In this document: positions 8,864 through 16,545 of the stretch, piece by piece
How positions within the stretch are numbered: the stretch's first letter is position 1
How the letters are laid out: each line of letters begins with the position of its first letter
Source of the DNA: Planctomycetota bacterium
GTDB taxonomy: Bacteria > Planctomycetota > UBA1135 > GCA-002686595
DNA length: 48,416 bases
Direction: 5' to 3'
Assembly: GCA_028278425.1 (NCBI GenBank)
Contig: JANQEJ010000092.1
Location: 1 to 48,416 of the forward strand
Program-made: the position numbers and the translations under genes
Notes under the pieces: model-generated
The model's input: only the letters and a program-made list of their open reading frames with translations
The model's database searches: none
Told to the model about the DNA's origin: nothing

Positions 8864-8998
8864 CGCTCTGACGATTCATCCTAGGACGCTTCACGCGAGA
8901 ACGCACCGGGTTCCCCCGAGCTTTGCCGGCCAATCGCCCCAACGCTGCCAAGAAAGGGGGCTCTCTCCCAGAACGGCTGCCTTCGCGCGATCTTCACG

Positions 8999-9241
8999 GT
9001 GGGTTGGCAGACGGTTGACGCGCGTCGGCTATCCCGGCGCTCCTTGAACGGCCAAACGCGCAACACCGCCCGGGAGTTCGACCTCGCCGTCCTCGTGTGC
9101 GGGCTCCTCGTGATCGCTTACGCCACGCTGGCGGGGATCAGGCTCTTCTCGGCCGACGGCTCCGAAGTCCAGGCCGCGAGTCCCCTCCCGGGAGCAACCG
9201 AAGCGACTACGCCGAAGGCCAAGGCAGCGAGTACGTCTTGA
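8999..9241 (+). CDS. Possible small single-span membrane protein (80 aa)
   Basis: An 80-residue frame starts at a GTG at 8999. Its middle is a convincing hydrophobic segment (LAVLVCGLLVIAYATLAGI, about residues 29-48), preceded by positive charges and followed by a short Ala/Ser/Thr-rich tail. This would give an inner-membrane protein with one span. Its last 35 bp overlap the 3' end of the convergent aldehyde dehydrogenase gene. No family was recognised. The start and the reality of the gene are uncertain. Confidence 0.4.
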   Translation: MGWQTVDARRLSRRSLNGQTRNTAREFDLAVLVCGLLVIAYATLAGIRLFSADGSEVQAASPLPGATEATTPKAKAASTS

Positions 9242-10649
9242 CGAACGTCATCCCCTTGACCGCCTCGACGACGCCCTCCTTGACCCCGAGCCCCGAGTCC
9301 TTCACGCCGCCGAACGGCGCGGACTCGAGGCGCCAGCCGGGCACCTGGTTCACGTTGACCGACCCGGTGCGGACTTCGCGCACGACGCGCAGCGCGCGGT
9401 CGAGGCTCTTCGTGACGACGCCGGTCGCGAGGCCGTAGTCCGTCGCGTTCGCGAGCGCGATCGCGTCGTCGACGTCGCGCACCGCGAGGATCGGCGCCAG
9501 CGGCCCGAAGGCCTCCGTGCACACCATCTCCGTCGTGCGCGGGACGTCGGCGAGCACGGTGGGTTGCACCAGCGCGCCGTGGCGCTCGCCTCCGGCGAGG
9601 ACGCGCGTGCCGTCGGCGACGGCCTGCCGCACGACGCGCTCGAGGCGGATCGCCGCCTCCTCGTCGATCACGGTGCCCACGCGCGTCTCGGGCGCGGTCG
9701 GGTCGCCGCAGACGTAGTCGGCGGTGCGCGCGACCAGGCGCTCGGTGAAGTCGGCGAGGATGGGTTCGTGCACGAGCAGCCGCTTGACGGCGGTACAGGC
9801 CTGGCCGGAGCTCCGGAACGCACCCTCGGCAGCGAGCGTCACCGCCAGGTCGAGATCCGCGTCGTCGAAGACGATCAGCGGCGAGTTCCCGCCGAGCTCG
9901 AGCACGAGCTTCTTGAAGCCGGCGGTCGAGGCGATGCGCTTGCCGACGGCGACGCTGCCCGTGAACGCGACGAGCTCGACGCGCGGGTCGCGGATCAGCG
10001 GCTCGACGACGGTGTCGATCGGCCCGACGAGCGTGCTGAGCCGCGCCGGCGGGAGGCCGGCCTCGTAGAGCAGCTCGGTGAACCGCAGCGCGGTGAGCGG
10101 CGTCTTCTCCGACGGCTTCAGGATCACCGGCGCGCCGGCCGCGATCGCCGGCGCGACCTTGTGCGCCACCTGGTTCAGCGGCCGGTTGAACGGCGTGATC
10201 GCCGCGACCAGGCGTAGCGGTTCGCGCACGGTAAGGACCTTGCGCGCTTCGCCCTTGGCCGTGACGTCGGCGGAGAAGACCTGCCCGTCGTCGCGCAGCG
10301 CCTCCGCCGCCGCGAAGCGCAGGACGTCGCGCGTGCGCGCGACCTCGTTCGCCGTCTCGTACGCGGCGAGCCCGGTCTCGGAGAGGATCAGGTCGGCGAA
10401 GTCGCCGGCCCGTTCGGCGAGCAGGCTTGCGGCGCGCTCGAGGATCTCGAAGCGCTCGTGCCGCGTCGGCGGCTCGCCGGCGGAAAGCGCCGCGTCGATC
10501 GCACACTCGAGCTCGGCCGGACCGACGAGACCGACCGTTCCGGTGAGCGAACCGTCGTAGGGATGGAAGACGTCGAGCTTCGCGCCGCTGGAAGCGGGGA
10601 CGCCGGCGACGAAACTGGCGAGATCGAGACCCTGAACGGGAGCGGGCAT
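9207..10649 (-). CDS. NAD(P)-dependent aldehyde dehydrogenase (phosphonoacetaldehyde dehydrogenase-like)
   Basis: The 480-residue protein is a complete ALDH-superfamily enzyme that oxidises an aldehyde to its acid. The cofactor-binding segment VILKPSEKTP, the general base Glu251 in LELGGNSP and the nucleophile Cys285 in SSGQACTAVKR are all present, as is the late motif EAFGPLAPI. The stretch ITPFNRPLNQVAHKVAPAIA followed by LLYEAGLPP resembles the family modelled as phosphonoacetaldehyde dehydrogenase (TIGR03250, PhnY). No phosphonate-utilisation gene is nearby, so the substrate is uncertain and lactaldehyde or glyceraldehyde-3-phosphate relatives remain possible. It is the last gene of a minus-strand run with a glycosyltransferase and a deacetylase, 39 bp after the preceding gene. 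Confidence 0.92.
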   Translation of the reverse strand: MPAPVQGLDLASFVAGVPASSGAKLDVFHPYDGSLTGTVGLVGPAELECAIDAALSAGEPPTRHERFEILERAASLLAERAGDFADLILSETGLAAYETANEVARTRDVLRFAAAEALRDDGQVFSADVTAKGEARKVLTVREPLRLVAAITPFNRPLNQVAHKVAPAIAAGAPVILKPSEKTPLTALRFTELLYEAGLPPARLSTLVGPIDTVVEPLIRDPRVELVAFTGSVAVGKRIASTAGFKKLVLELGGNSPLIVFDDADLDLAVTLAAEGAFRSSGQACTAVKRLLVHEPILADFTERLVARTADYVCGDPTAPETRVGTVIDEEAAIRLERVVRQAVADGTRVLAGGERHGALVQPTVLADVPRTTEMVCTEAFGPLAPILAVRDVDDAIALANATDYGLATGVVTKSLDRALRVVREVRTGSVNVNQVPGWRLESAPFGGVKDSGLGVKEGVVEAVKGMTFVKTYSLPWPSA

Positions 10650-10688
10650 GCGGTGAGGTTACCGGCGCGACACGCCGCCCCGCACGAC

Positions 10689-12398
10689 CTACTCGAGAAC
10701 GACCTCCACCCTCGTCGTCCCGGCGGCTTCGATCACGACTTCGCCCGCGACGGGCGCGAAGCCGGCGCCCTCGAAGGCGTACGCGTACGTCCCGGGGCGC
10801 TGTGCGCGTGGCTCGAAGGACTCGACGGCGCCGGCCTCGGCGAAGAAGAGGGTGTTCCGAAACGTCGGATCCTCCCCGAGCGGCCCCATCTCGAAGCCGA
10901 TCCGGCCGACCGGCTGGCCGACGAGCGCGTCGGGGAAGCGCAGGTCGAACCGCACGCGGCCGCCGCGCTCGAGAACCAGGAGCGAGTGCGACTCGTCGCC
11001 GGGCGCGACGACGACCGCGTCGCCCGACGGGAGGTAGTCGCCGCCGTGCGGCCGCGCCTGGAGGCGGTAGGGCCCGGCGGGCAGCTCGAGCGCGAGGACC
11101 TCGCCGCCCGCGACCAGCGCGTCGTCGGAGAGCCAGCGCCCGCGGCCGATGCCGGTCTCCCGCGAGATCAGCCCGACGTAGAGCGGCGCCGCGGCGTCGA
11201 GACCCGCCGGCACCGACACGCGAAGCGTGCCCGGGTCGCGCGCGGCGGACGGGCGCAGCACGAGCCGCAGGTCGTAGTGGTACTCGTCCGCGCGGACGTC
11301 GATCACGCCGAAGGCGGGCTCGAAACCCGGGGCGCCGGCGTCGACGCGCACCGTCTCGCCCGGCGTCACCTCGTAGGTGCGCTCGCTCCCGATGTGGACG
11401 CCGCGCGTCCAGCCGCCGCTCTCGTCGTTCTCGTAGTAGTCGGCTTGGCGGATCGCGTCCCGTTGCGCCGCGCTCAGGTCGCCGTGCGTCAGGCCGAGCC
11501 GCGCGTCCTCGACGAGCTCGCCGCGCGGATCCTCGGCGCGCACGTTCAGCACGTGCCACGTGACCTCGATGCGGAGGTCCCGCGCGTCGGTGAAGTGCGG
11601 CCCGCGGTGCGACTCCTCCAGGACGGCGGAGGTCGTTCCCTCGAGCGCGAAGACGTACGGCCCGGGCTCGAGGCCGCCGATGCGGAAGCGGCCGCGCGCG
11701 TCGGTCGTCGCCACCCCGCCGGGGATTCCGCGCCTGCCGCGGATGAGCCCGTCGTCGGAAACGGGTCCGCCGAGCACCGCGTTCTTCACGCCGCGCTTCC
11801 AGTCCTCCGTCCCGTCCGCGCGGATCGCGTAGAGGCGGAGCTCGGCCGCCGGCTCGCCGTTCGGCAGAGCGACGACGCCGCTGAGCTCTCCCGCGCTTCG
11901 AAGCACCAGGTCGGGGAGGTCGAACGGCCCCGCCGCGGGTACGGCGATCGGACCGTCGTGCTTCGCCAGCCCGACCGCCGCGCGCCACGCGGAGAGCCGC
12001 CACCTCCCCCCGGCGAGCTCGTCGAGCTCGTAGGCCCCGTCCGCGTCCGTGTGCGTCGCGTGCGATTCGCCGTCGCCGTCCATCCGGCTCGCGACGACGC
12101 GCGCGCCTTCGACCGGCTCGCCGTCGGAGCCCAGCACGCGACCGCGCGCCGGCGCCGGAAGGTCGAGGCGGAGCTCCCCGTCCGGTCCTTCGGGCACGGT
12201 GAACCGGCCCGACCGCGGGCCGCTTCGCTCGGGCGGCGCGTGTACGTCCGCGCGCGCGGGCGACGCCGAGGCGGGCGGCGCGGGATCCGCGCGCGTCGCG
12301 GCTTCGAAGCTCGAGCCCGCGAGGAACCACCGGCCGGCGATCACGAGGACGACCACCAGGACCCCGGCCGTCAGAAGGGCGGTTCGCAGCGCGGTCAT
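10689..12398 (-). CDS. Membrane-anchored protein with carboxypeptidase-regulatory-like domains
   Basis: The 569-residue product has one N-terminal membrane helix (LLTAGVLVVVLVIAGRWFLA, about 8-27) and then an extracytoplasmic portion. At about residues 80-135 the text GRVLGSDGEPVEGARVVAS with DADGAYELDELAGGRWRLSA matches the carboxypeptidase-regulatory-like (prealbumin-type) beta-sandwich. A second copy at about 170-250 contains RGRFRIGGLEPGPYVFALEG, and further beta-rich repeats follow to the end, which reads FDLRFPDALVG then GTYAYAFEGAGFAPVAGEVV. These domains are non-catalytic and often mediate binding in cell-envelope proteins. It is 34 bp downstream of the glycosyltransferase in the same direction. 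Its specific role is unknown. Confidence 0.88.
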   Translation of the reverse strand: MTALRTALLTAGVLVVVLVIAGRWFLAGSSFEAATRADPAPPASASPARADVHAPPERSGPRSGRFTVPEGPDGELRLDLPAPARGRVLGSDGEPVEGARVVASRMDGDGESHATHTDADGAYELDELAGGRWRLSAWRAAVGLAKHDGPIAVPAAGPFDLPDLVLRSAGELSGVVALPNGEPAAELRLYAIRADGTEDWKRGVKNAVLGGPVSDDGLIRGRRGIPGGVATTDARGRFRIGGLEPGPYVFALEGTTSAVLEESHRGPHFTDARDLRIEVTWHVLNVRAEDPRGELVEDARLGLTHGDLSAAQRDAIRQADYYENDESGGWTRGVHIGSERTYEVTPGETVRVDAGAPGFEPAFGVIDVRADEYHYDLRLVLRPSAARDPGTLRVSVPAGLDAAAPLYVGLISRETGIGRGRWLSDDALVAGGEVLALELPAGPYRLQARPHGGDYLPSGDAVVVAPGDESHSLLVLERGGRVRFDLRFPDALVGQPVGRIGFEMGPLGEDPTFRNTLFFAEAGAVESFEPRAQRPGTYAYAFEGAGFAPVAGEVVIEAAGTTRVEVVLE

Positions 12399-12432
12399 GG
12401 CGTGAGCCTCTAGTCGCGCGGTCCGTCCGCGG

Positions 12433-13647
12433 CTACCGCCGCGCGCTCTCGAACGCCGCGAGCTGCCCCCCCACCGTGCCCTCGAGGTCGAACTCCGCCT
12501 CGACCTTCTCGCGCCCGCGGCACGCCATCGCGAAGGCGGCGTCCGGGTCGGCGTGGACGCGCTCGAGCGCGGCGGCGAGGGCGTCGACGTCGGCGTGCTC
12601 GACGAGCACGCCGGTCTCGCCGTCGACGACGAGCTCAGGGATGCCCGACACGCGCGTCGCGATCACCGGCCGGCGGTGCGCGAGCGCCTCGATCAGGACG
12701 GTGGGGATGCCCTCGGTGCGGCCGGTCGAGTCGTAGGTGCTCGGGACGACGAGCACGCTCGCGCGCTCCGTCGCGGCGGCGACCTCCTCGTAGGGCCGCG
12801 GCCCGTGGAAGCGCATCGAGCCGTCGAGGCCGAGCTCCTTCGCGAGCGCCTCGAGCTCCTCCCGCATCGGGCCGCCGCCGAGCAGGTCGCAGCTCCACTC
12901 GCCGAGCTTCGGCCCAGCCGCGGCGAGCGCGCGCAGGAGGACGTGAACGCCCTTGCGCTGCTCGAGCGAGCCGACGTAGAGCAGCCGGAACGGCTCCGTC
13001 GCGGGCGCGTCGAGCGGCGCGAGGCTCTCCGTGTCGACGCCGACGTGGTTGACGAGGAACCGCTGCTCGCGCAGCGCCGGCACCCTCTCCTTGAGGAAGC
13101 GCTCGTTGTACTCGCTGATCACGCGCACGAACGCCGCCTCGCCGAGCTTCTTGTCGAGCATCGCCTGCGTGCGGAAGATGTCGTGCGCGTGGCAGCTCAC
13201 GCTGTACGGCACGCCGGCGAGGCGCCGCACGATCCAGCCGCACGTCCCCGGGTGCGTCGCGAACTCGCCGTGCAAGTGGTCCGCGCCCCAGTCGGCGAGC
13301 TCGCGCGCGATCACCGTGCACTTCGGGAGCAGCACGAACGACTTCAGGAGCCACACCGGATGGCGCGCATAGCCGCGGATCAACGCCGCGACGACGCCCG
13401 CGATCACGAGCGGCCGCGTGACGAACGTCGCGAGGAAGCGCGCGAGCACGCCGGGGCTCGCGTACGGCACGTAGCGCGACAGGTCGATCGTCTTCCGCGC
13501 GAAGTCGTGCAGCACCTCGCCTTCGCGGAAGCGCGTCAGGTGATACAGCCGCACCTCGTGCCCGCGCCGCGCGAACTCGACGACGTCGCGGTACACGAAG
13601 GTCTCGGTGACCTTCGGGAACTCGGTGACGACGATCGCTAGGCGCAT
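12433..13647 (-). CDS. Glycosyltransferase family 4 (GT-B fold)
   Basis: The 404-residue protein transfers a sugar from a nucleotide-sugar donor to a growing glycan on the cytoplasmic side. The N-terminal acceptor domain starts MRLAIVVTEFPKVTETFVYR and includes VEFARRGHEVRLYH, typical of GT4. The C-terminal donor domain holds LLYVGSLEQRKGVHVLLRAL and the E-x7-E element EGIPTVLIEALAHRRPVIAT. The ATG at 13647 was chosen because it precisely begins the GT4 fold; the longer open frame upstream only shadows the deacetylase. It overlaps the end of the deacetylase gene by 10 bp, so the two are co-transcribed. The exact sugar cannot be deduced. Confidence 0.95.
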   Translation of the reverse strand: MRLAIVVTEFPKVTETFVYRDVVEFARRGHEVRLYHLTRFREGEVLHDFARKTIDLSRYVPYASPGVLARFLATFVTRPLVIAGVVAALIRGYARHPVWLLKSFVLLPKCTVIARELADWGADHLHGEFATHPGTCGWIVRRLAGVPYSVSCHAHDIFRTQAMLDKKLGEAAFVRVISEYNERFLKERVPALREQRFLVNHVGVDTESLAPLDAPATEPFRLLYVGSLEQRKGVHVLLRALAAAGPKLGEWSCDLLGGGPMREELEALAKELGLDGSMRFHGPRPYEEVAAATERASVLVVPSTYDSTGRTEGIPTVLIEALAHRRPVIATRVSGIPELVVDGETGVLVEHADVDALAAALERVHADPDAAFAMACRGREKVEAEFDLEGTVGGQLAAFESARR

Positions 13648-14840
13648 CCCATCGCCTTTCGCGCGTGCCGCACCGCCTGGCGCACGAGCGTCATCGGCCC
13701 GAGCACGAGCCACCAGTAGTAGTTGCCGGAGAAGAGCCCGAGCTTTGCGCGCAGCGCGAGCGTGTCCGCCGCCGCCCAGCGCCAACCGAACGGGCGGTCG
13801 CCGCTGTAGACGCGGCTGATGACGCGCGGGTCTTCCTCCGGCCGGTTCTCGCCGCGGCCGGCGGTCGTCTCGGCGAAGCCCGCCTCGAGCGCCAGCTCGC
13901 GGGCGCGGTCGTGGACCTCGTTCTCGGGCCAGCAGAAGACCTCCACCTCGCGGCCGAGCAGCTCCGAGAGCTCGGTCTTCGAGCGCGTCAGCGTCGCGAG
14001 GACGCGCGACTCGTACTCCGCCTCGGACTCCGAACCTTCCGGCCGCCACTCGCGCGCGACGAGCGCGCCGCCGCTCTCGCGGACCTCCGCCTCCGGCACG
14101 ACCGGCTCGCGGTACCAACCCGCCTTGTTCCCCGGCGTCGCGCGCCACTGCACCCAGGCGTGCTTGCGCCAGTTCTTGCCGTTCAGGCGATCGACCACGC
14201 GCGGGCCGGTGGGAACGCGCCCGTGGTCGGTGCCGTGGGCTTCGATCGCGACCAAACCGGATGCGTCCATCCGGCGCAGCTCGCCGCGGTTCAAGTAGCC
14301 GTCCCAGCGAAGCCCGTCCGGAGCCCCGTCGGCCAGCGTCGGCCGGGGCTCCTCCCCCTCTTCGATGAAGTCGAGCGAGACGAAGACCGTCGCCGGCGCG
14401 CCGTGGCGCTCGAGCAGGGGAAACGCCGCGACCCAGTTGTCGAGATACCCGTCGTCCAGCGTGATCGCCACCGACCGCCGCGGAAGCGCGCTCCGGTCGC
14501 GGAGCGCGCTGAGCTTCACGACCGTGTAACCGGCGCGGCGGATCGTCCGCAGGTGGCGCTCGAACGCGGCCGGCGTCACCGAGAGCCCCCACGCCCAGGG
14601 CAACCAGGAAGGGTCGTCGCTCACGCTGTGGTAGTTCAGGACCGGCGTCCCCCCCGGCACGAACATCCAGCGGTGAAAGGCGAGAACGACGCCGGCCGCG
14701 GGGACGAGCCCGAGCCAGCGTCCGCCGGGCAGGTCGTCGAGGAGCACCGCTCCGGCGCCTCCGGCCGCGAGAACCGCGACGAACCACAGTGCCACGCGCC
14801 TGTTGCGGCGTTTCGAGTGCCTCAAGACCGCGGCGGACAT
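13638..14840 (-). CDS. Polysaccharide deacetylase (NodB/CE4 family), membrane-anchored
   Basis: The 400-residue protein has two close N-terminal hydrophobic segments (about 16-36 and 45-60). The catalytic domain begins at PVLNYHSVSDD. The CE4 motif 1 is ITLDDGYLDNW, where the Asp pair would act in metal binding and as catalytic base. The metal-binding histidines appear as AHGTDHG. A late segment, EVFCWPENEVHDRARELA, fits motif 3/4. The family removes N- or O-acetyl groups from glycans. Compared with compact NodB proteins there is an insertion of roughly 80 residues around KNWRKHAWVQWRATPGNKAG. It leads the minus-strand run and is divergent from the export operon, so modification of the exported polysaccharide is the likely job. 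Confidence 0.93.
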   Translation of the reverse strand: MSAAVLRHSKRRNRRVALWFVAVLAAGGAGAVLLDDLPGGRWLGLVPAAGVVLAFHRWMFVPGGTPVLNYHSVSDDPSWLPWAWGLSVTPAAFERHLRTIRRAGYTVVKLSALRDRSALPRRSVAITLDDGYLDNWVAAFPLLERHGAPATVFVSLDFIEEGEEPRPTLADGAPDGLRWDGYLNRGELRRMDASGLVAIEAHGTDHGRVPTGPRVVDRLNGKNWRKHAWVQWRATPGNKAGWYREPVVPEAEVRESGGALVAREWRPEGSESEAEYESRVLATLTRSKTELSELLGREVEVFCWPENEVHDRARELALEAGFAETTAGRGENRPEEDPRVISRVYSGDRPFGWRWAAADTLALRAKLGLFSGNYYWWLVLGPMTLVRQAVRHARKAMGCA

Positions 14841-14866
14841 CGGCCGGAGCGTAGCCAAGGAAGATC

Positions 14867-14879
14867 CCCCTGCCAGGGG
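14867..14879. promoter_or_regulatory. Palindrome in divergent polysaccharide promoter region
   Basis: CCCCTGCCAGGGG is a perfect 13-bp palindrome in the 75-bp gap between the divergent deacetylase and export-lipoprotein genes, where one operator could control both directions. A TATATA tract at 14900-14905 is followed at once by the GGAAGG ribosome binding site of the export gene, so that tract is an uncertain -10 candidate. Confidence 0.35.
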
Positions 14880-14915
14880 ATTCCGGCGACCCCGATCTGT
14901 ATATAGGAAGGACCG

Positions 14916-16529
14916 ATGCAGCTTCGCCTCGTCGTTCTCCTCGCGGCCGCCGCCGGCGGCGCGGGGTGTCACTTCGCGCCGCGGCTCGACGCGGACGTCG
15001 AGGGGCTGGCCGCGTTCCTCGCGCAGTCGTCGGCCGGGAGCCCCGCCGCGCTGCCGCGCTTGCCGGGCGGGGAGGAGCGGCCGGAGTACCGGCTCGGCGC
15101 GCGCGACGCGCTGTCGGTCGTCGTGTGGGAGCGGCCGGACCTCGGCTCGCAACCCGGCGACGACGGCGCGGACCACGCGACGGTCATCGCGGCCGACGGC
15201 ACGGTGACCCTCCCCTTGATCGGGAGCGTGCCGGTCGCGGGCTCGACCGTCGCGGAAGCCGCCGCGGCGATCGGCGAGCGCTACGCCGAGACGATCGGGC
15301 TGGACCCGAAGGAGAAGGCGGCGTCGGCGCTCGGCGACGCCGGCCTCGCGGCGCTCGCCGCGGACGCGCCGCGGCCGGCGTACAGGATCGGCCCGCTCGA
15401 TGCGATTTCCATCGAGGTCTGGGGCCGCGAGGATCTCGGCTCGCAGCTTCCGCTCCCGACGCGTCCCGACCTTCCGATCACGCTCGTCGAGCCGGACGGA
15501 GCCATCCATCTTCCGTTCGTCGGCCACGTCGACGTCGCCGGTCTGACCGTGGCGGAGGCGCGCGACCTGCTCGACGAGCGCTACTCCGACGAGGTCACCG
15601 ACCCGCGCGTTCTCGTCCAGGTGGTCGAGGCGCGCTCGCGCCCGGTCCAGGTGGCCGGCGAGGTCGGCCGTCGGGGGACCGTGCTGCTCGACGACGCGGT
15701 GCTCACGCTGGGCGAGACCCTCGACGCCGCCGGCGGGACGACGGACCGCGCGGCGAAGACCGGCTTCCTCGCGCGCGGCGAGGCGCGCTTCGCGTTCGAC
15801 GTCGAGGCGGTCGCGAAGGGAGAGAGCGAGGCCGACGTCCTTCTCCAAGCGGGCGACTCGGTGTTCGTGCCGACGCTCGCGGCCAGCACCCCGCTCGTGA
15901 GCGTCGCGCTCGCCGCGGCGCGGTCGCAGTCGGTCGTTCTCTCGGGCGAGTTCAACAACCCCGGCGTGTTCCACCTCAACGAGGACGCGCGCACGCTGGG
16001 AGAAGTGTTCACGGCCGCCGGCGGTCTGACGGAGAAGGCGGACACACGCAACGGCGTCTTGACCCGAAACGGCGAGCGCTTCCCGCTCGACTACCGCGCG
16101 GCGCAGGAGGGACTGAGCGACGCCCACGACCTCGCGCTCGAGGCGGGCGACCGGATCTTCTTCGGCTCGAGCGAGGACCGTCTCGTGCACGTGATCGGGG
16201 AGGTGCGACTGCAGGGCGCCGTTCCGATCCCTCCCAAGGGGCTGACCCTGCTCGAGGCGATCCTCGCGACCGGCGGAACGAACCCGATCACCGCGGACAC
16301 CGAGGAGCTCTACCTCGTGCGGTCGTATCCCGACGCGGAGGCTGTCATCTGCGTGTTCTCGCTGGAGGAGCTGGTGACGCTCCAGGACTCGGCCGCGATG
16401 CCGGGCGACACGATCTACGTGTCGCAGTCGTGGCTGGCGGCCTGGGATCGCTTCTGGCGGCAGCTCCTGCCCTTCGTCACGGACTCCTCGTTCGCTTACC
16501 GGAACGTGGACCAGGCGACGGACGACTAG
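14916..16529 (+). CDS. Outer-membrane polysaccharide export lipoprotein (Wza/OPX-like) with duplicated export domain
   Basis: The 537-residue product has a lipobox-type signal (LLAAAAGGAGC, Cys18). It has a good ribosome binding site, GGAAGG, 4 bp before the ATG. Two copies of the polysaccharide-export (Poly_export) domain lie in tandem: residues about 58-130 (YRLGARDALSVVVWERPDLG) and about 150-245 (YRIGPLDAISIEVWGREDLG). SLBB-type beta-grasp domains follow at about 245-310 (VQVAGEVGRRGTVLL), 340-410 (VVLSGEFNNPGVFHL) and 425-490 (VHVIGEVRLQGAVPIP). OPX proteins form the outer-membrane exit channel for capsule or exopolysaccharide with a Wzz-like partner, encoded two genes downstream. The doubled first domain is unusual. 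There is no obvious C-terminal membrane helix like that of Wza. Confidence 0.93.
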   Translation: MQLRLVVLLAAAAGGAGCHFAPRLDADVEGLAAFLAQSSAGSPAALPRLPGGEERPEYRLGARDALSVVVWERPDLGSQPGDDGADHATVIAADGTVTLPLIGSVPVAGSTVAEAAAAIGERYAETIGLDPKEKAASALGDAGLAALAADAPRPAYRIGPLDAISIEVWGREDLGSQLPLPTRPDLPITLVEPDGAIHLPFVGHVDVAGLTVAEARDLLDERYSDEVTDPRVLVQVVEARSRPVQVAGEVGRRGTVLLDDAVLTLGETLDAAGGTTDRAAKTGFLARGEARFAFDVEAVAKGESEADVLLQAGDSVFVPTLAASTPLVSVALAAARSQSVVLSGEFNNPGVFHLNEDARTLGEVFTAAGGLTEKADTRNGVLTRNGERFPLDYRAAQEGLSDAHDLALEAGDRIFFGSSEDRLVHVIGEVRLQGAVPIPPKGLTLLEAILATGGTNPITADTEELYLVRSYPDAEAVICVFSLEELVTLQDSAAMPGDTIYVSQSWLAAWDRFWRQLLPFVTDSSFAYRNVDQATDD

Positions 16530-16545
16530 GGGGAGGCGCGGCACC

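Noticed and set aside
8881..9066. A 61-residue minus-strand frame
   Set aside because: It has no signal, domain or ribosome site and lies opposite the better-supported small membrane frame.
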